The translations under genes were made by a program, and so were the position numbers. Source: CBDHHC01 sp050633205 (GTDB lineage: Bacteria; Pseudomonadota; Alphaproteobacteria; Rhizobiales; CBDHHC01). Taken from it: DNA of 64,000 nucleotides. The notes beneath the pieces were generated by a model. The model saw nothing but the letters and a program-made list of their open reading frames with translations, ran no database searches and was not told where the DNA came from. The number at the start of each line of letters is the position of its first letter. The stretch's first letter is position 1. Shown in pieces: positions 27,180-35,705 of this stretch. The stretch spans positions 5,585 through 69,584 of the forward strand of contig JBOEGA010000018.1 in the NCBI GenBank assembly GCA_050633205.1, written 5' to 3'.

Positions 27180-30100
27180 ATGTCAGAAAGTCCTTCAGAA
27201 AGGGGCACAGGGTTAATCGGTCTGTTTGTAAGACACCCTACTGCATCAAATCTGTTAATGATTGCTATCGTCCTTATTGGCGCCTATTGCATTACCAAAA
27301 TTAATATCCAGTTTTTCCCTACCGTGGAAATCCCTAATATCACTGTAACCGTCTCATGGTCAGGAGCAAGTGCAGCAGATGTTGAGGAAAATATAATAAA
27401 CGCTTTGGAGCCGGAATTACGCTTCATTGACGGTATAGATAAAGTTACTTCATACTCAATTGAGGGGCTGGCAACACTATCACTCCAGTTTAAATCTGAT
27501 GCAGACATGCAAAAAGCCCAGTCTGATGTAGAACAGGTAGTCGCCAGAACAACAACACTTCCGAAAGACTCTGATGAGCCGGTAGTTCAGAGAATAGCTT
27601 TTTATGAGCCTGTCGCACGCATATCAATATCAGGACCGTTTAGTGAAAATGCCATCAAGGCTTATGCCAAAAAACTAAGAGAAGGCCTCCTTGCTTCCGG
27701 CATAGACAGAGTAGATTTCATTGGTAAACGTGATGAAGAAATCTGGGTACGCCTTCGTGAATATGACCTGCACCGCCTTAGTCTGAATCTCTCTGAAGTT
27801 GCAGCAACTGTCCGTGACAACACCAGAAACCTGCCATCAGGTGTATCCGAAGGCGATGTTGATATTCAGCTAAGGTCGGTTTCTGAAAAGAAAACTCCCG
27901 ATACCATGGGAGAAATAGAAGTTAAATCGCAGAAATCAGGACAGAAGGTAATACTGCGTGATATTGCAACTATTGAGCAACGCTTCGACAAGGATCAGAA
28001 AACAGGCTTTATAAATGGTATGCCTGCAATCGAACTTCAGATAAAGCGTTCACCGACTGCAAACACTCTTAAAACCATGAAAAACATGGAAAACTACCTG
28101 AAGGAAGTCCTTCCAACATTACCCAAAACACTTAATATTCAGGTTTATAGTATACAGGGCAAACTGGTTCAGCAGCGTTTGGGAATTCTGATCGAAAATG
28201 GTATTCAGGGTCTTATCATTGTTCTGATTGTCCTGTTTATTTTCCTGAATGCAAGAATAGCATTCTGGGTAGCCGCAGGTATCCCTGTTGCCCTTCTTGG
28301 TACACTGGCTGTTATGTATTTAACAGGACAGTCAATAAACATGGTGTCGATGTTTGCATTGATCCTGATGCTCGGCATAATTGTCGATGATGCCATAGTA
28401 GTTGGAGAACATACAGCAACCAGACAGGCTATGGGTGATTCACGCCTTGTCTCCGCTGAACTGGGAGCGTCAAGAATGTTGGCTCCTGTTGTAGCTGCAA
28501 CTCTGACGACACAGGCAGCATTTTTCCCGATTTTTCTTATCAGCGATACGCTCGGCGATATCCTGTCAGCAATTCCGCTGGTCGTAGTAGCTGTTCTGAC
28601 AGCAAGCCTGATCGAATGTTTTCTAATTCTTCCTGGGCACTTGCGGCACGGTTTTGGTAAAATCAACGAAACCTCAAAGTTCCGTCAGAAATTCGATAAT
28701 GCCCTGAATAACTTTAGAGATGGACCATACAAAAGATTTGTAACAATCACTTATAACTGGCGATATACAACTGTTGCCCTAACATGTGCTGCACTGATCA
28801 TCTCAGCTGGCCTTCTGGTCGGAGGAAGAATTAACTTTGTCTTTTTCCCGTCGCCAGAACCGGAAAACTTTTCTGCTTTGGTTGTTTTTAGCGCAGGCAC
28901 ACCATCTAATGAGCAGGTTAAAGCACTTGCCAAAATGGAAAAAGCACTCGAAAGCACTGAAGCCCGCCTTGCTAAGGGCAAAGAAAAACTTGTTGTAACA
29001 ACCTTCACTACTCTTGGACAGGCTGGCATAGCCAGAGGTGACAACCTCGCACAAATAGATGTCCAGCTCACCCCGAGTGAAGAAAGAACAATCATAGCAA
29101 AAAATATCATCAATGCCTGGGAAACTGATATTCCTAAAATCCCCGGCGTTGAGCGCATTGCCATCATTGGAGCCCGTGTTGGACCTCCCGGCAGAGATAT
29201 CGACGTCCGCCTGCAAAATGCCACCTCCGAACAATTAAAGGCCGCCGCCATTGAATTAAAAGAAATTCTGAAAACCATGCCTGGCGTTACTGCAATTGCT
29301 GATGACCTGCCTTACGGTAAGCCGGAACTGATTATGGAATTAACACCAAGGGGACGTGCTCTTGGCTTTAATTCTGAAAATGTTGGTGCTCAGGTTCGAA
29401 ATATATTTGAAGGCGCAATAGCAACAAGATTCGCGAATGGTGATGAAGAAATAACTGTACGTGTTAAGCAACAGCAGGAAGTTCCCGGTCTTAACGCATT
29501 ATACCGTCTTCACTTGAAAGCACCATCGGGAAAGCGGGTTCCATTAAGTGAAATCGTTCACTTCAGGGAAACTCAGGGCTTCGCTATCATCCAGCACCTT
29601 GATGGCATAAGAACTGTCGCTGTAACCGCAAATATTGACGCCAATATCGCTAACCCCGGAGAAGTCACAGCAAAACTAACCAGTGAAAAACTGGGGCCTT
29701 TAGCAAAAAAATACGGAGTAACCTACAGCCTCAAGGGACGCGCTGAGGAAAGAGGAAAATCATTCGCAGACCTGAAACTGGGTGGCCTGCTGGCACTATC
29801 AATGATTTATATCATTCTTGCCTGGGTATTTGCGTCATACTCAAACCCCTTTGCTGTTATGGCAATTATACCATTTGGATTTGTCGGAGCAGTAATAGGA
29901 CATGGCATAATGGGGTATAATCTCACCATTGTTAGTCTTATCGGGCTTCTCGGTTTATCTGGTATCCTCGTGAATGATTCTATAATTCTAGTCTCCCAGG
30001 CCGGCGAACGTCTGAAACAGGGGCAGGATCTGGCTGCAGCTGCGATTGGCGCTTCTCAGGATCGCTTGAGAGCTGTTACCCTGACTTCATTGACCACTAT

Positions 30101-30326
30101 TGGGGGACTACTCCCACTACTGTTTGAAACAAGCCGTCAGGCTCAGTTTCTGATCCCCATGGCAATCACTCTTGTCTTTGGTTTGGGAGCAGCCACTATT
30201 CTGGTTTTGGTACTGGTCCCTGCTATTCTGGGTATTGGCTCTGATATTGGAAAAGTTTTCAGGGCAATTATCTCATTATACTTTCCTGCAAAAAAAGAAA
30301 ACCAGCCCCTATTGAAACAGGAATAA
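27180..30326 (+). CDS. RND-family efflux permease (AcrB/MdtC-like)
   Basis: A proton-driven inner-membrane pump of 1048 residues, the usual length. It has 12 TM helices in the N-H1-H2..H6 / H7-H12 pattern with two large periplasmic loops. TM4 carries the proton-relay pair in LMLGIIVDDAIVVGEH, and NMVSMFALILM and ILVNDSIILVSQAG are HAE-type motifs. The export substrate is unknown; drug or lipid/detergent extrusion are options. It is co-transcribed with the adaptor. An imperfect hairpin at 30341-30382 may end the transcript. Confidence 0.95.
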   Translation: MSESPSERGTGLIGLFVRHPTASNLLMIAIVLIGAYCITKINIQFFPTVEIPNITVTVSWSGASAADVEENIINALEPELRFIDGIDKVTSYSIEGLATLSLQFKSDADMQKAQSDVEQVVARTTTLPKDSDEPVVQRIAFYEPVARISISGPFSENAIKAYAKKLREGLLASGIDRVDFIGKRDEEIWVRLREYDLHRLSLNLSEVAATVRDNTRNLPSGVSEGDVDIQLRSVSEKKTPDTMGEIEVKSQKSGQKVILRDIATIEQRFDKDQKTGFINGMPAIELQIKRSPTANTLKTMKNMENYLKEVLPTLPKTLNIQVYSIQGKLVQQRLGILIENGIQGLIIVLIVLFIFLNARIAFWVAAGIPVALLGTLAVMYLTGQSINMVSMFALILMLGIIVDDAIVVGEHTATRQAMGDSRLVSAELGASRMLAPVVAATLTTQAAFFPIFLISDTLGDILSAIPLVVVAVLTASLIECFLILPGHLRHGFGKINETSKFRQKFDNALNNFRDGPYKRFVTITYNWRYTTVALTCAALIISAGLLVGGRINFVFFPSPEPENFSALVVFSAGTPSNEQVKALAKMEKALESTEARLAKGKEKLVVTTFTTLGQAGIARGDNLAQIDVQLTPSEERTIIAKNIINAWETDIPKIPGVERIAIIGARVGPPGRDIDVRLQNATSEQLKAAAIELKEILKTMPGVTAIADDLPYGKPELIMELTPRGRALGFNSENVGAQVRNIFEGAIATRFANGDEEITVRVKQQQEVPGLNALYRLHLKAPSGKRVPLSEIVHFRETQGFAIIQHLDGIRTVAVTANIDANIANPGEVTAKLTSEKLGPLAKKYGVTYSLKGRAEERGKSFADLKLGGLLALSMIYIILAWVFASYSNPFAVMAIIPFGFVGAVIGHGIMGYNLTIVSLIGLLGLSGILVNDSIILVSQAGERLKQGQDLAAAAIGASQDRLRAVTLTSLTTIGGLLPLLFETSRQAQFLIPMAITLVFGLGAATILVLVLVPAILGIGSDIGKVFRAIISLYFPAKKENQPLLKQE

Positions 30327-30340
30327 ACCGAACCTATCTT

Positions 30341-30382
30341 GGAGTACAGCAGGAAGTACCAAAAGCTTTCCTTCTGTGCTCC
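30341..30382 (+). terminator. Imperfect hairpin after the RND pump gene
   Basis: GGAGTACAG pairs with CTGTGCTCC and AGGAAG with CTTTCCT. There is no U-tract, so it is an uncertain terminator or mRNA-stabilising stem. Confidence 0.4.
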
Positions 30383-30456
30383 AATCACCAAAAATAAGAA
30401 TTAAAATGAGAAAAACGGCATAAATATATGTTTTTTATCCATTTTCCCGCCAGGCA

Positions 30457-30475
30457 TTAACTCTTAGTTAACCAT
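30457..30475. promoter_or_regulatory. CtrA-box candidate (TTAA-N7-TTAACCAT)
   Basis: TTAACTCTTAGTTAACCAT fits both the classic TTAA-N7-TTAA motif of CtrA and the TTAACCAT extended half-site. It lies 81 bases upstream of a 33-codon ORF. CATTTAAGT occurs twice just downstream (about 30474 and 30505). AT-richness makes chance matches possible, but full matches are scarce in the intergenic regions I read. Confidence 0.5.
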
Positions 30476-30552
30476 TTAAGTGCATATAGCAATTAAATAC
30501 TACATTTAAGTAGATTACTCGCTATTGATTTAGTTGTTAATGGAGATAGAAA

Positions 30553-30654
30553 ATGCATATAAGCAAAACATCTTTGGCTTTCGCGCTATGTTCAGTTGGA
30601 TTTAATGTTGGATATGGTATCGGAATTTTGTCAAACGTAATGGTAATCCTGTAA
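30553..30654 (+). CDS. Small hydrophobic protein (33 residues), possible membrane peptide
   Basis: The ORF starts MHISKTSLAFALCSVGFNVG and ends GIGILSNVMVIL; it is hydrophobic enough for one membrane helix. GGAGA lies 6 bases before the ATG, a good ribosome-binding site, and a CtrA-like box lies 81 bases upstream. No homologue is recognised. Support comes only from the start signals and context, so it may be spurious. Confidence 0.4.
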   Translation: MHISKTSLAFALCSVGFNVGYGIGILSNVMVIL

Positions 30655-30693
30655 GAGGAAAGAAAAAGAAATAAATACTCACTCGCAAAACAT

Positions 30694-30731
30694 CCCGATA
30701 CGGCAGCTCGCCCCCCTTTGCCAATATCGGG
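30694..30731 (-). terminator. Hairpin ending the ECF sigma operon
   Basis: CCCGATA/TATCGGG with an inner GGCA/TGCC helix, 18 bases beyond the sigma-factor stop codon on the minus strand. It is followed there by ATGTTTTG, a modest U-rich tail. Confidence 0.55.
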
Positions 30732-30748
30732 AGTTATACCATAGGCAA

Positions 30749-31654
30749 CTACAGAATATCAGGCTGGTTGCCGCTCACTCTCCTCTGAAACAGAATAAGC
30801 TTTTCGGGGTTACGCATAACATAAATATTCTCAATTTTATTCTGCTCCCCATATGAGAATGTAATAACCCCGGAGAGTCTGCCTTTATGAAAATATGACA
30901 GGCTCTCTAGTCCATTAACTTCCAGAGACTCAAAAGTTATTTCGCTCCAGGCTGGTATAAGAACTTTCTCAATAAAGTTAAGCACACGCTCTCGTCCGGA
31001 AACGGGGCGGCGGGCAGCTACAACTTTTCCTCCCCCATCAGAACAAAATACAATATCTTCAGACAGTAACCTGCTCAGATTATCTGTTGAACCACTTTGT
31101 ACCGCATCTTGAAAAACAGATAAAAACTCCTGCTGCTTCTCCCGTGGTACCTCATAACGCTTTTTATCCTGGGAAACATGTTCTCTTGCTCGTGACACCA
31201 GTTTCCTGCAGGCGGGTTGTTCTACATTAAGGATCTCAGAAACCTGCTGATAGTCATGATCGAAAACATCATGAAGCAGATAAGCCGCTCGCTCACGTGG
31301 ACTTAACCTTTCGAGCAATAACAAAAACGCCGTAGAGAGTGACACGGCAAGATCAATCTGACCTTCCTGATCTTCATCAAAAAATGTAATGACAGGTTCT
31401 GGCAACCATGGACCGACATATTCAACTCTCGATTTATGCGCAGACTTTAATATATCAATACAGTTTCGCGTACATACAGTAATCAGCCAGCCATGCGAGT
31501 TTTGAATTTCAGCCTCCGAAGCCTCCCGCCATTTCAGATAAACATCCTGCACGACATCCTCAGCTTCAGCTTTAGATGCCAATAACCTGTAAGCCAGCCC
31601 CAGAAGTCTGGGACGGGCTTTTTCAAAGAGGTCGGTTTTGGCCTGATTTTCCAT
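30749..31654 (-). CDS. ECF41-family RNA polymerase sigma factor (SigJ-like)
   Basis: 301 residues. Region sigma2 (about 1-75, DVVQDVYLKW) and sigma4 (about 110-165, LSPRERAAYLLHDVFDHDYQQVSEIL) are joined by the ECF41 linker motif GPWLPEP. A C-terminal SnoaL-like domain carries the family's DGGGK and NPEKL (usually NPDKL) motifs, which in studied ECF41 proteins modulate activity without a classical anti-sigma factor. Its gene starts one base after the CMD-family gene ends, so they form one operon driven by a consensus ECF41 promoter at 32131-32157. The inducing signal is unknown. Confidence 0.93.
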   Translation of the reverse strand: MENQAKTDLFEKARPRLLGLAYRLLASKAEAEDVVQDVYLKWREASEAEIQNSHGWLITVCTRNCIDILKSAHKSRVEYVGPWLPEPVITFFDEDQEGQIDLAVSLSTAFLLLLERLSPRERAAYLLHDVFDHDYQQVSEILNVEQPACRKLVSRAREHVSQDKKRYEVPREKQQEFLSVFQDAVQSGSTDNLSRLLSEDIVFCSDGGGKVVAARRPVSGRERVLNFIEKVLIPAWSEITFESLEVNGLESLSYFHKGRLSGVITFSYGEQNKIENIYVMRNPEKLILFQRRVSGNQPDIL

Positions 31655-31655
31655 A

Positions 31656-32087
31656 TTAGTGCTGGGCTACCTGCAACCTGTTCCATAGATTAATCATAGC
31701 AATAACCTCCAGAATAACGCTGATTTCTTTTTCGGAGAAATATGTGCGTAAATTCTCTCTGTGCGCTCCATACCCTGCCTTATGGTCAAGTACTGTCAGA
31801 TCTTCTACCAGTGCGAGGATAGCCTTCTCCTTTGCACTAAAATCCTCCACATGACGCCACACAACCAGTCGATCCAGCCTGACATCTGTCTCACCGTCCC
31901 GCCTTGCTTCTCTCAGATGCATATCGACACAATAAGCACACTGATTGATCTGGGAAGCCCGTAACTTGATAAGATGGAATAAAGTCTTGTCCAGTCCCTG
32001 CTGCCCAAGAACCGTTTCAACATTAAGAATAGCCTGAAAAACCTCAGGCGCTTCTTCATGATATTTAATAGCTGGAAAATCGCTCAT
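31656..32087 (-). CDS. Carboxymuconolactone decarboxylase/AhpD-like protein, ECF41 partner
   Basis: 143 residues with the CMD-domain redox motif NQCAYCVDMHLREAR, whose CxxC-x3-H arrangement resembles the AhpD alkylhydroperoxidase active site. Genes for CMD or other oxidoreductases are the standard neighbours and targets of ECF41 sigma factors. AGGAG precedes the ATG at 32085-32087. The promoter just upstream is exactly of ECF41 type, so the pair is probably autoregulated. A role in peroxide or redox stress is inferred. Confidence 0.92.
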   Translation of the reverse strand: MSDFPAIKYHEEAPEVFQAILNVETVLGQQGLDKTLFHLIKLRASQINQCAYCVDMHLREARRDGETDVRLDRLVVWRHVEDFSAKEKAILALVEDLTVLDHKAGYGAHRENLRTYFSEKEISVILEVIAMINLWNRLQVAQH

Positions 32088-32130
32088 GCTACATACTCCT
32101 ATGTATAGAAATTAAAGCCTATACAATAAG

Positions 32131-32157
32131 GACGACTGGACACATCATCTTGTGACA
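32131..32157 (-). promoter_or_regulatory. ECF41-type promoter
   Basis: On the minus strand TGTCACA (32151-32157) and CGTC (32131-32134) are spaced by exactly 16 bases, the published ECF41 consensus spacing. It lies 44 bases before the CMD gene start. Confidence 0.88.
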
Positions 32158-32190
32158 CTGACCTGCAAATTATTTTAAGAATTTTAACAG

Positions 32191-33177
32191 TTAGTCCTGA
32201 CTAACAGCAGGAACTTTATTATTCAGAATATCTATCATCATAGACTGATCAATATTCCCACCCGTCAGAATAACACCAGCAGTTTTTCCCTTCATCAGCT
32301 CCCACTCCTGAAGCAATGCCGCTAAAGCTGCTGCTCCGGCACCTTCAGCCAGATTATGGGTACAACGATAATAAATACGAACAGCCTCCGCAATCTCATA
32401 ATCCGAAACAGCAACAACCCGCTCCATACCACTGGAATAAATTTCGAAAGCCTGCCTGACAGGAACCCTGACCGCCATTCCATCTGCAAATGTATTGGCA
32501 CTTTTGGTTTCAACCAGATGCCCTTGTTCAAATGAAAGCTTTGCAGCGTCAGCTTCAGTAGAAACAACCCCTACAATTTTTGTCTTTAGCCCCAGAGCAT
32601 TCCTCGCCTGTATTAGGCTGCAAACCCCGGAACCACATCCAATAGGCACATACACAGTATCAAGATCTGGCACTGCTTTAAAAAACTCAAGACCATAAGA
32701 AGCAACCCCTTTCACAAGCTCTTCATGAAAGGCCGGCACCATATGATAGGAATTTTCCTCAACAAGCCTCATGGCTTCCAGACGTGCCTCATCAAAGTCA
32801 TCCCCAAATTCAATTAATTCAGCACCAAAAGCTCTCATCGCGGCATTTTTTTCAGGTGAGTTCCCTCTGGGAACTACAATAGACGCCTTTAAGCCATTCA
32901 GAGAGGCCGCCAGAGCCTGTGATTGCCCATGATTACCCCTCGTGGCAGTAACAATGCCCCTCACGTCAGGATAAGTCTGCCTGAGCCATTTGATATAGGT
33001 AAATCCACCACGCGCTTTAAAGGCACCTGTTGGCGTATGGTTCTCATGTTTAACCCAAACCTTCGCACCGGTGTTTTCCTGAAGTAAAGGCCAGGCATAC
33101 TGAGGTGTAGCTGGCATAAACCGGTAAACATCACTTGCGCCATCAGATAGCTCCTCAAGCGAGAATGAAAATGTCAT
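32191..33177 (-). CDS. PLP-dependent threonine/serine dehydratase family protein
   Basis: 328 residues of fold type II. The PLP lysine lies in TPTGAFKARGG, the phosphate-binding glycine loop is PIGCGSGVCS, and TATRGNHGQSQALAA is the substrate-binding Asn-Gly-Asn-like loop. There is no C-terminal ACT regulatory domain, so it resembles catabolic threonine ammonia-lyases. Related enzymes act on hydroxyaspartate or diaminopropionate, and the substrate is not settled. An independent unit between the ECF41 promoter and the MscS gene. Confidence 0.87.
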   Translation of the reverse strand: MTFSFSLEELSDGASDVYRFMPATPQYAWPLLQENTGAKVWVKHENHTPTGAFKARGGFTYIKWLRQTYPDVRGIVTATRGNHGQSQALAASLNGLKASIVVPRGNSPEKNAAMRAFGAELIEFGDDFDEARLEAMRLVEENSYHMVPAFHEELVKGVASYGLEFFKAVPDLDTVYVPIGCGSGVCSLIQARNALGLKTKIVGVVSTEADAAKLSFEQGHLVETKSANTFADGMAVRVPVRQAFEIYSSGMERVVAVSDYEIAEAVRIYYRCTHNLAEGAGAAALAALLQEWELMKGKTAGVILTGGNIDQSMMIDILNNKVPAVSQD

Positions 33178-33222
33178 ACTGTTACTCCTCGTGCTGTTGT
33201 TTTTTATTTCAGCATGCCAGGC

Positions 33223-34080
33223 TCAGGAATCTGTAATATCCTGCATAATGACCTGCCTGTGTGGATATGGAATAGAAATATCTTCTTCATCCAGCCGATA
33301 TTTAATTGCTCTCATCAAATCGAAGCGTGTTGCCCAGAAGTCTGCCCCCTTGGCCCACGCACGTATCTCCAGATCAACAGAACTCTCTCCAAGAGCTTTC
33401 ACAATAACCCGTGGCTCAGGCCGGTTTAATATTCTTTCTTCTTGCTGGATTAGCCCGGTTAGAACTTCTATCGCATGATCAATATCGTCATCATAGGAAA
33501 TACCAACATGGATATCGAGGCGTCTGACTGCTCTCTTGGAATAATTAACAATTGTATCTGACCATATCTTGCTGTTCGGTACCGCAATAAAAATCCCCTG
33601 TGCTGTATGCATTCGGGTCATAAACAAGCCAATTTCATCAACTGTTGCGCTGGCCCCACCTGCTTCAATATAATCTCCCACCTGAAATGGTCGAATAATC
33701 AGTAGCATAATTCCGGCAGCAACATTCTGAAGTGTACCCTGCAGGGCAAGACCAATTGCAAGCCCTGCTGCACCAAGCACAGCAATAATACTTGTCGTTT
33801 GAATACCGAATTCGGCAAGAACCAGAATTAGGGTAAATATAAGAATTGTATAATGTGATAGCTGGGCAACGACAGGAATAAGCGTCTTGTCAATTTTCTC
33901 AACCTTTTCCATCCTGCTTCTGATTAACCTGCTTGCAAATCTGGCTGCAAAGAAACCGGCAATCAAAACAATGATAGCAGTTACCAGACTAAGCATATAA
34001 GGAAGAAAAGTTTCGGACCATTGAGTTGCTGCCGCCTGAATATGATCAGCAGCACTCACAACTTCTGGAGTTTTAGCCAT
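33223..34080 (-). CDS. Small-conductance mechanosensitive channel MscS
   Basis: 285 residues, close to E. coli MscS. Three TM helices: TM1 about 27-52, TM2 about 70-90, and the pore-lining TM3 with the Gly/Ala pattern VLGAAGLAIGLALQGTLQNVAAGIML. The cytoplasmic beta and alpha/beta domains follow (PFQVGDYIEAGGASATV, VPNSKIWSDTIVNYSK). It releases solutes on hypo-osmotic shock. TGGAGTTTT at the N-terminal region is coding. It follows the anchored hydrolase genes on the same strand, but a terminator separates them. Confidence 0.94.
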   Translation of the reverse strand: MAKTPEVVSAADHIQAAATQWSETFLPYMLSLVTAIIVLIAGFFAARFASRLIRSRMEKVEKIDKTLIPVVAQLSHYTILIFTLILVLAEFGIQTTSIIAVLGAAGLAIGLALQGTLQNVAAGIMLLIIRPFQVGDYIEAGGASATVDEIGLFMTRMHTAQGIFIAVPNSKIWSDTIVNYSKRAVRRLDIHVGISYDDDIDHAIEVLTGLIQQEERILNRPEPRVIVKALGESSVDLEIRAWAKGADFWATRFDLMRAIKYRLDEEDISIPYPHRQVIMQDITDS

Positions 34081-34117
34081 AGTTCCCTCTCGTTAAAACC
34101 AACACAACCTGGAAAAA

Positions 34118-34153
34118 ACACAAAAATAAAGGGCTTCGTAATACGAAGCCCTT
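34118..34153 (-). terminator. Terminator between the hydrolase gene and mscS
   Basis: A perfect 11-bp stem AAGGGCTTCGT/ACGAAGCCCTT with a 3-base loop, followed on the minus strand by TTTATTTTTGTG. Confidence 0.92.
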
Positions 34154-34192
34154 CGAATTTCATATAAATCACTAAATTTGAGATTCGTAAAC

Positions 34193-35047
34193 TTACTCGG
34201 CAGCACTTTTCTTGAACGGAGTAATAGCTGAACCCGGTATCGGAATGTGACGCTGCAAAAACTCACTGATCTTCGTAAATGCACCCATCTGAAAAATCCC
34301 GGTATGCCCCGCTTCAGCAAACTCAATCATCTCTTTTGGACTGTTAGCTGCATCATACATAGCCCGGCCAAATTCAACGGGGATAACAGTGTCCTTCACT
34401 CCATGCACTATAAGCAAAGGAGCCTTCACCCGGTCAATAACATTGATCGATTCAAAACGTTCCTGCAAAAAACCTCGAACAGGAAAAAATGGAAACCGCT
34501 TTTCAGCAACATCAACAATAGAGGTAAAGGGAGCTTCAAGAACAAGCGCAGCACAATCGCGCGCAACAGCTACAGGAGTAGCAATACNNCCCAGTGACTC
34601 TCCATAAATCACAATTTTATCCGCAGAAACCCCAAGCGACAGAAGATAGTCATAGGCCCCAATAGAATCCGCAGTAAGCCACCCTTGTTGTGGTTTGCCT
34701 GTGCTGCCGGAATATCCCCGGTAACTTGGCATAAACACTCCGTAACCGCGACGTGTCATACGGTGAATACGATCTCGTCTTGTTTCAAGGGAACCATTCG
34801 TTCCATGAAAATACAACAGAGTTGGATACCCTGGCTGCGCGGGGCAATACCAGGAAATAACATCCTCACCATCTGGTGTACTTAAAACGATCTCTTCAAC
34901 CTGATCCAGTCCGATATCTTTAGGTTGTTTACGCTCTGTCTTCGGTCGGTAGACAAGAATTGGCTGGCACACATAAAATGCAATTGCCACAACTCCGTAT
35001 AGACAGGCAAGGCCTGCTAAAACCGCTAGAACTGTATACATACACAA
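34193..35047 (-). CDS. Membrane-anchored alpha/beta hydrolase (BEM46-like), copy 1, with assembly gap
   Basis: 284 residues. One N-terminal helix (about 3-27) anchors a serine hydrolase with the oxyanion HG motif FHGTNGS, nucleophile elbow YGESLG, Asp in HGVKDTVIP and His in AGHTG. Two N bases (34588-34589) fall right after GESL. The paralogue at 35706 reads GESLGTGVAT there, one residue longer, so the gap probably hides five rather than two bases. The reading frame is otherwise open. The substrate is unknown. A paralogue lies 660 bases upstream on the same strand. Confidence 0.85.
   Translation of the reverse strand: MCMYTVLAVLAGLACLYGVVAIAFYVCQPILVYRPKTERKQPKDIGLDQVEEIVLSTPDGEDVISWYCPAQPGYPTLLYFHGTNGSLETRRDRIHRMTRRGYGVFMPSYRGYSGSTGKPQQGWLTADSIGAYDYLLSLGVSADKIVIYGESLXXIATPVAVARDCAALVLEAPFTSIVDVAEKRFPFFPVRGFLQERFESINVIDRVKAPLLIVHGVKDTVIPVEFGRAMYDAANSPKEMIEFAEAGHTGIFQMGAFTKISEFLQRHIPIPGSAITPFKKSAAE
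34588..34589. other. Assembly gap (NN) inside a hydrolase gene
   Basis: Two undetermined bases interrupt the GESLG nucleophile elbow. Comparison with the paralogue suggests the true gap is 3 bases longer. Confidence 0.9.
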
Positions 35048-35705
35048 AACCTCTTGTTACTGCCCTGTCCGCGGGACCCTTTTTATCTAAAACCTTGGGT
35101 CTCACTATCAATACCACCTGAAGTTCAACTTTTTGTCACAACTTCTGGCTATTGCGGCCGGCTTTATATCCACACTTACTGCCCTGAACAGCGTGCGTTT
35201 CCTTAATACTCGTACTCTTGTATTTTTAATGCCCATATATCGGGCCTTTTTCTTCAATCTATCGATAAGGCCTGGAGTACCTTCCATTACCGATAGGGCT
35301 CACCGGTCACATACAACTGGGAGCATCTTAAAATTCCTTACAATCTCATTTGCCTATGGAATACCTGCATTCCCTCAATATCACGAACAGCATAAGAAAT
35401 GCTTGATCTTGGCTTGTCGGGCCAACTTAGAAGAGACTGGCTAGGTAAAGAAGTGATTATTTTATGGCAAGATATCGATAGTAAACAAACTGTTGCTGTT
35501 AAGCCTCATGCGCTACTATGCTTGTCAGGCATACTCTAAATACTTAAAACTCTATAATACAAATGCCTATATAGTTTGGTTTTGTCAATGTTTTAAGCCA
35601 GATGCGGCAATGTTGATCATTCTTCCCTATAAAAGTTTATTCACAGCATTTCCTCTTCTAATAGTTGCATATACCCCATTTAGGTAAGAGAAAATCCTTA
35701 ACAGA
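35048..35705. other. 658-base region without a recognisable gene between two paralogous hydrolases
   Basis: AT-rich with only short, unconvincing frames on both strands. I see no RNA gene, repeat or IS remnant. It may be decayed sequence left from duplication of the flanking hydrolase genes. Confidence 0.5.

Noticed and set aside
28205..29278. Long minus-strand frames inside the RND pump gene
   Set aside because: They are antisense shadows of a well-conserved permease with no homology, ribosome-binding site or family motif.
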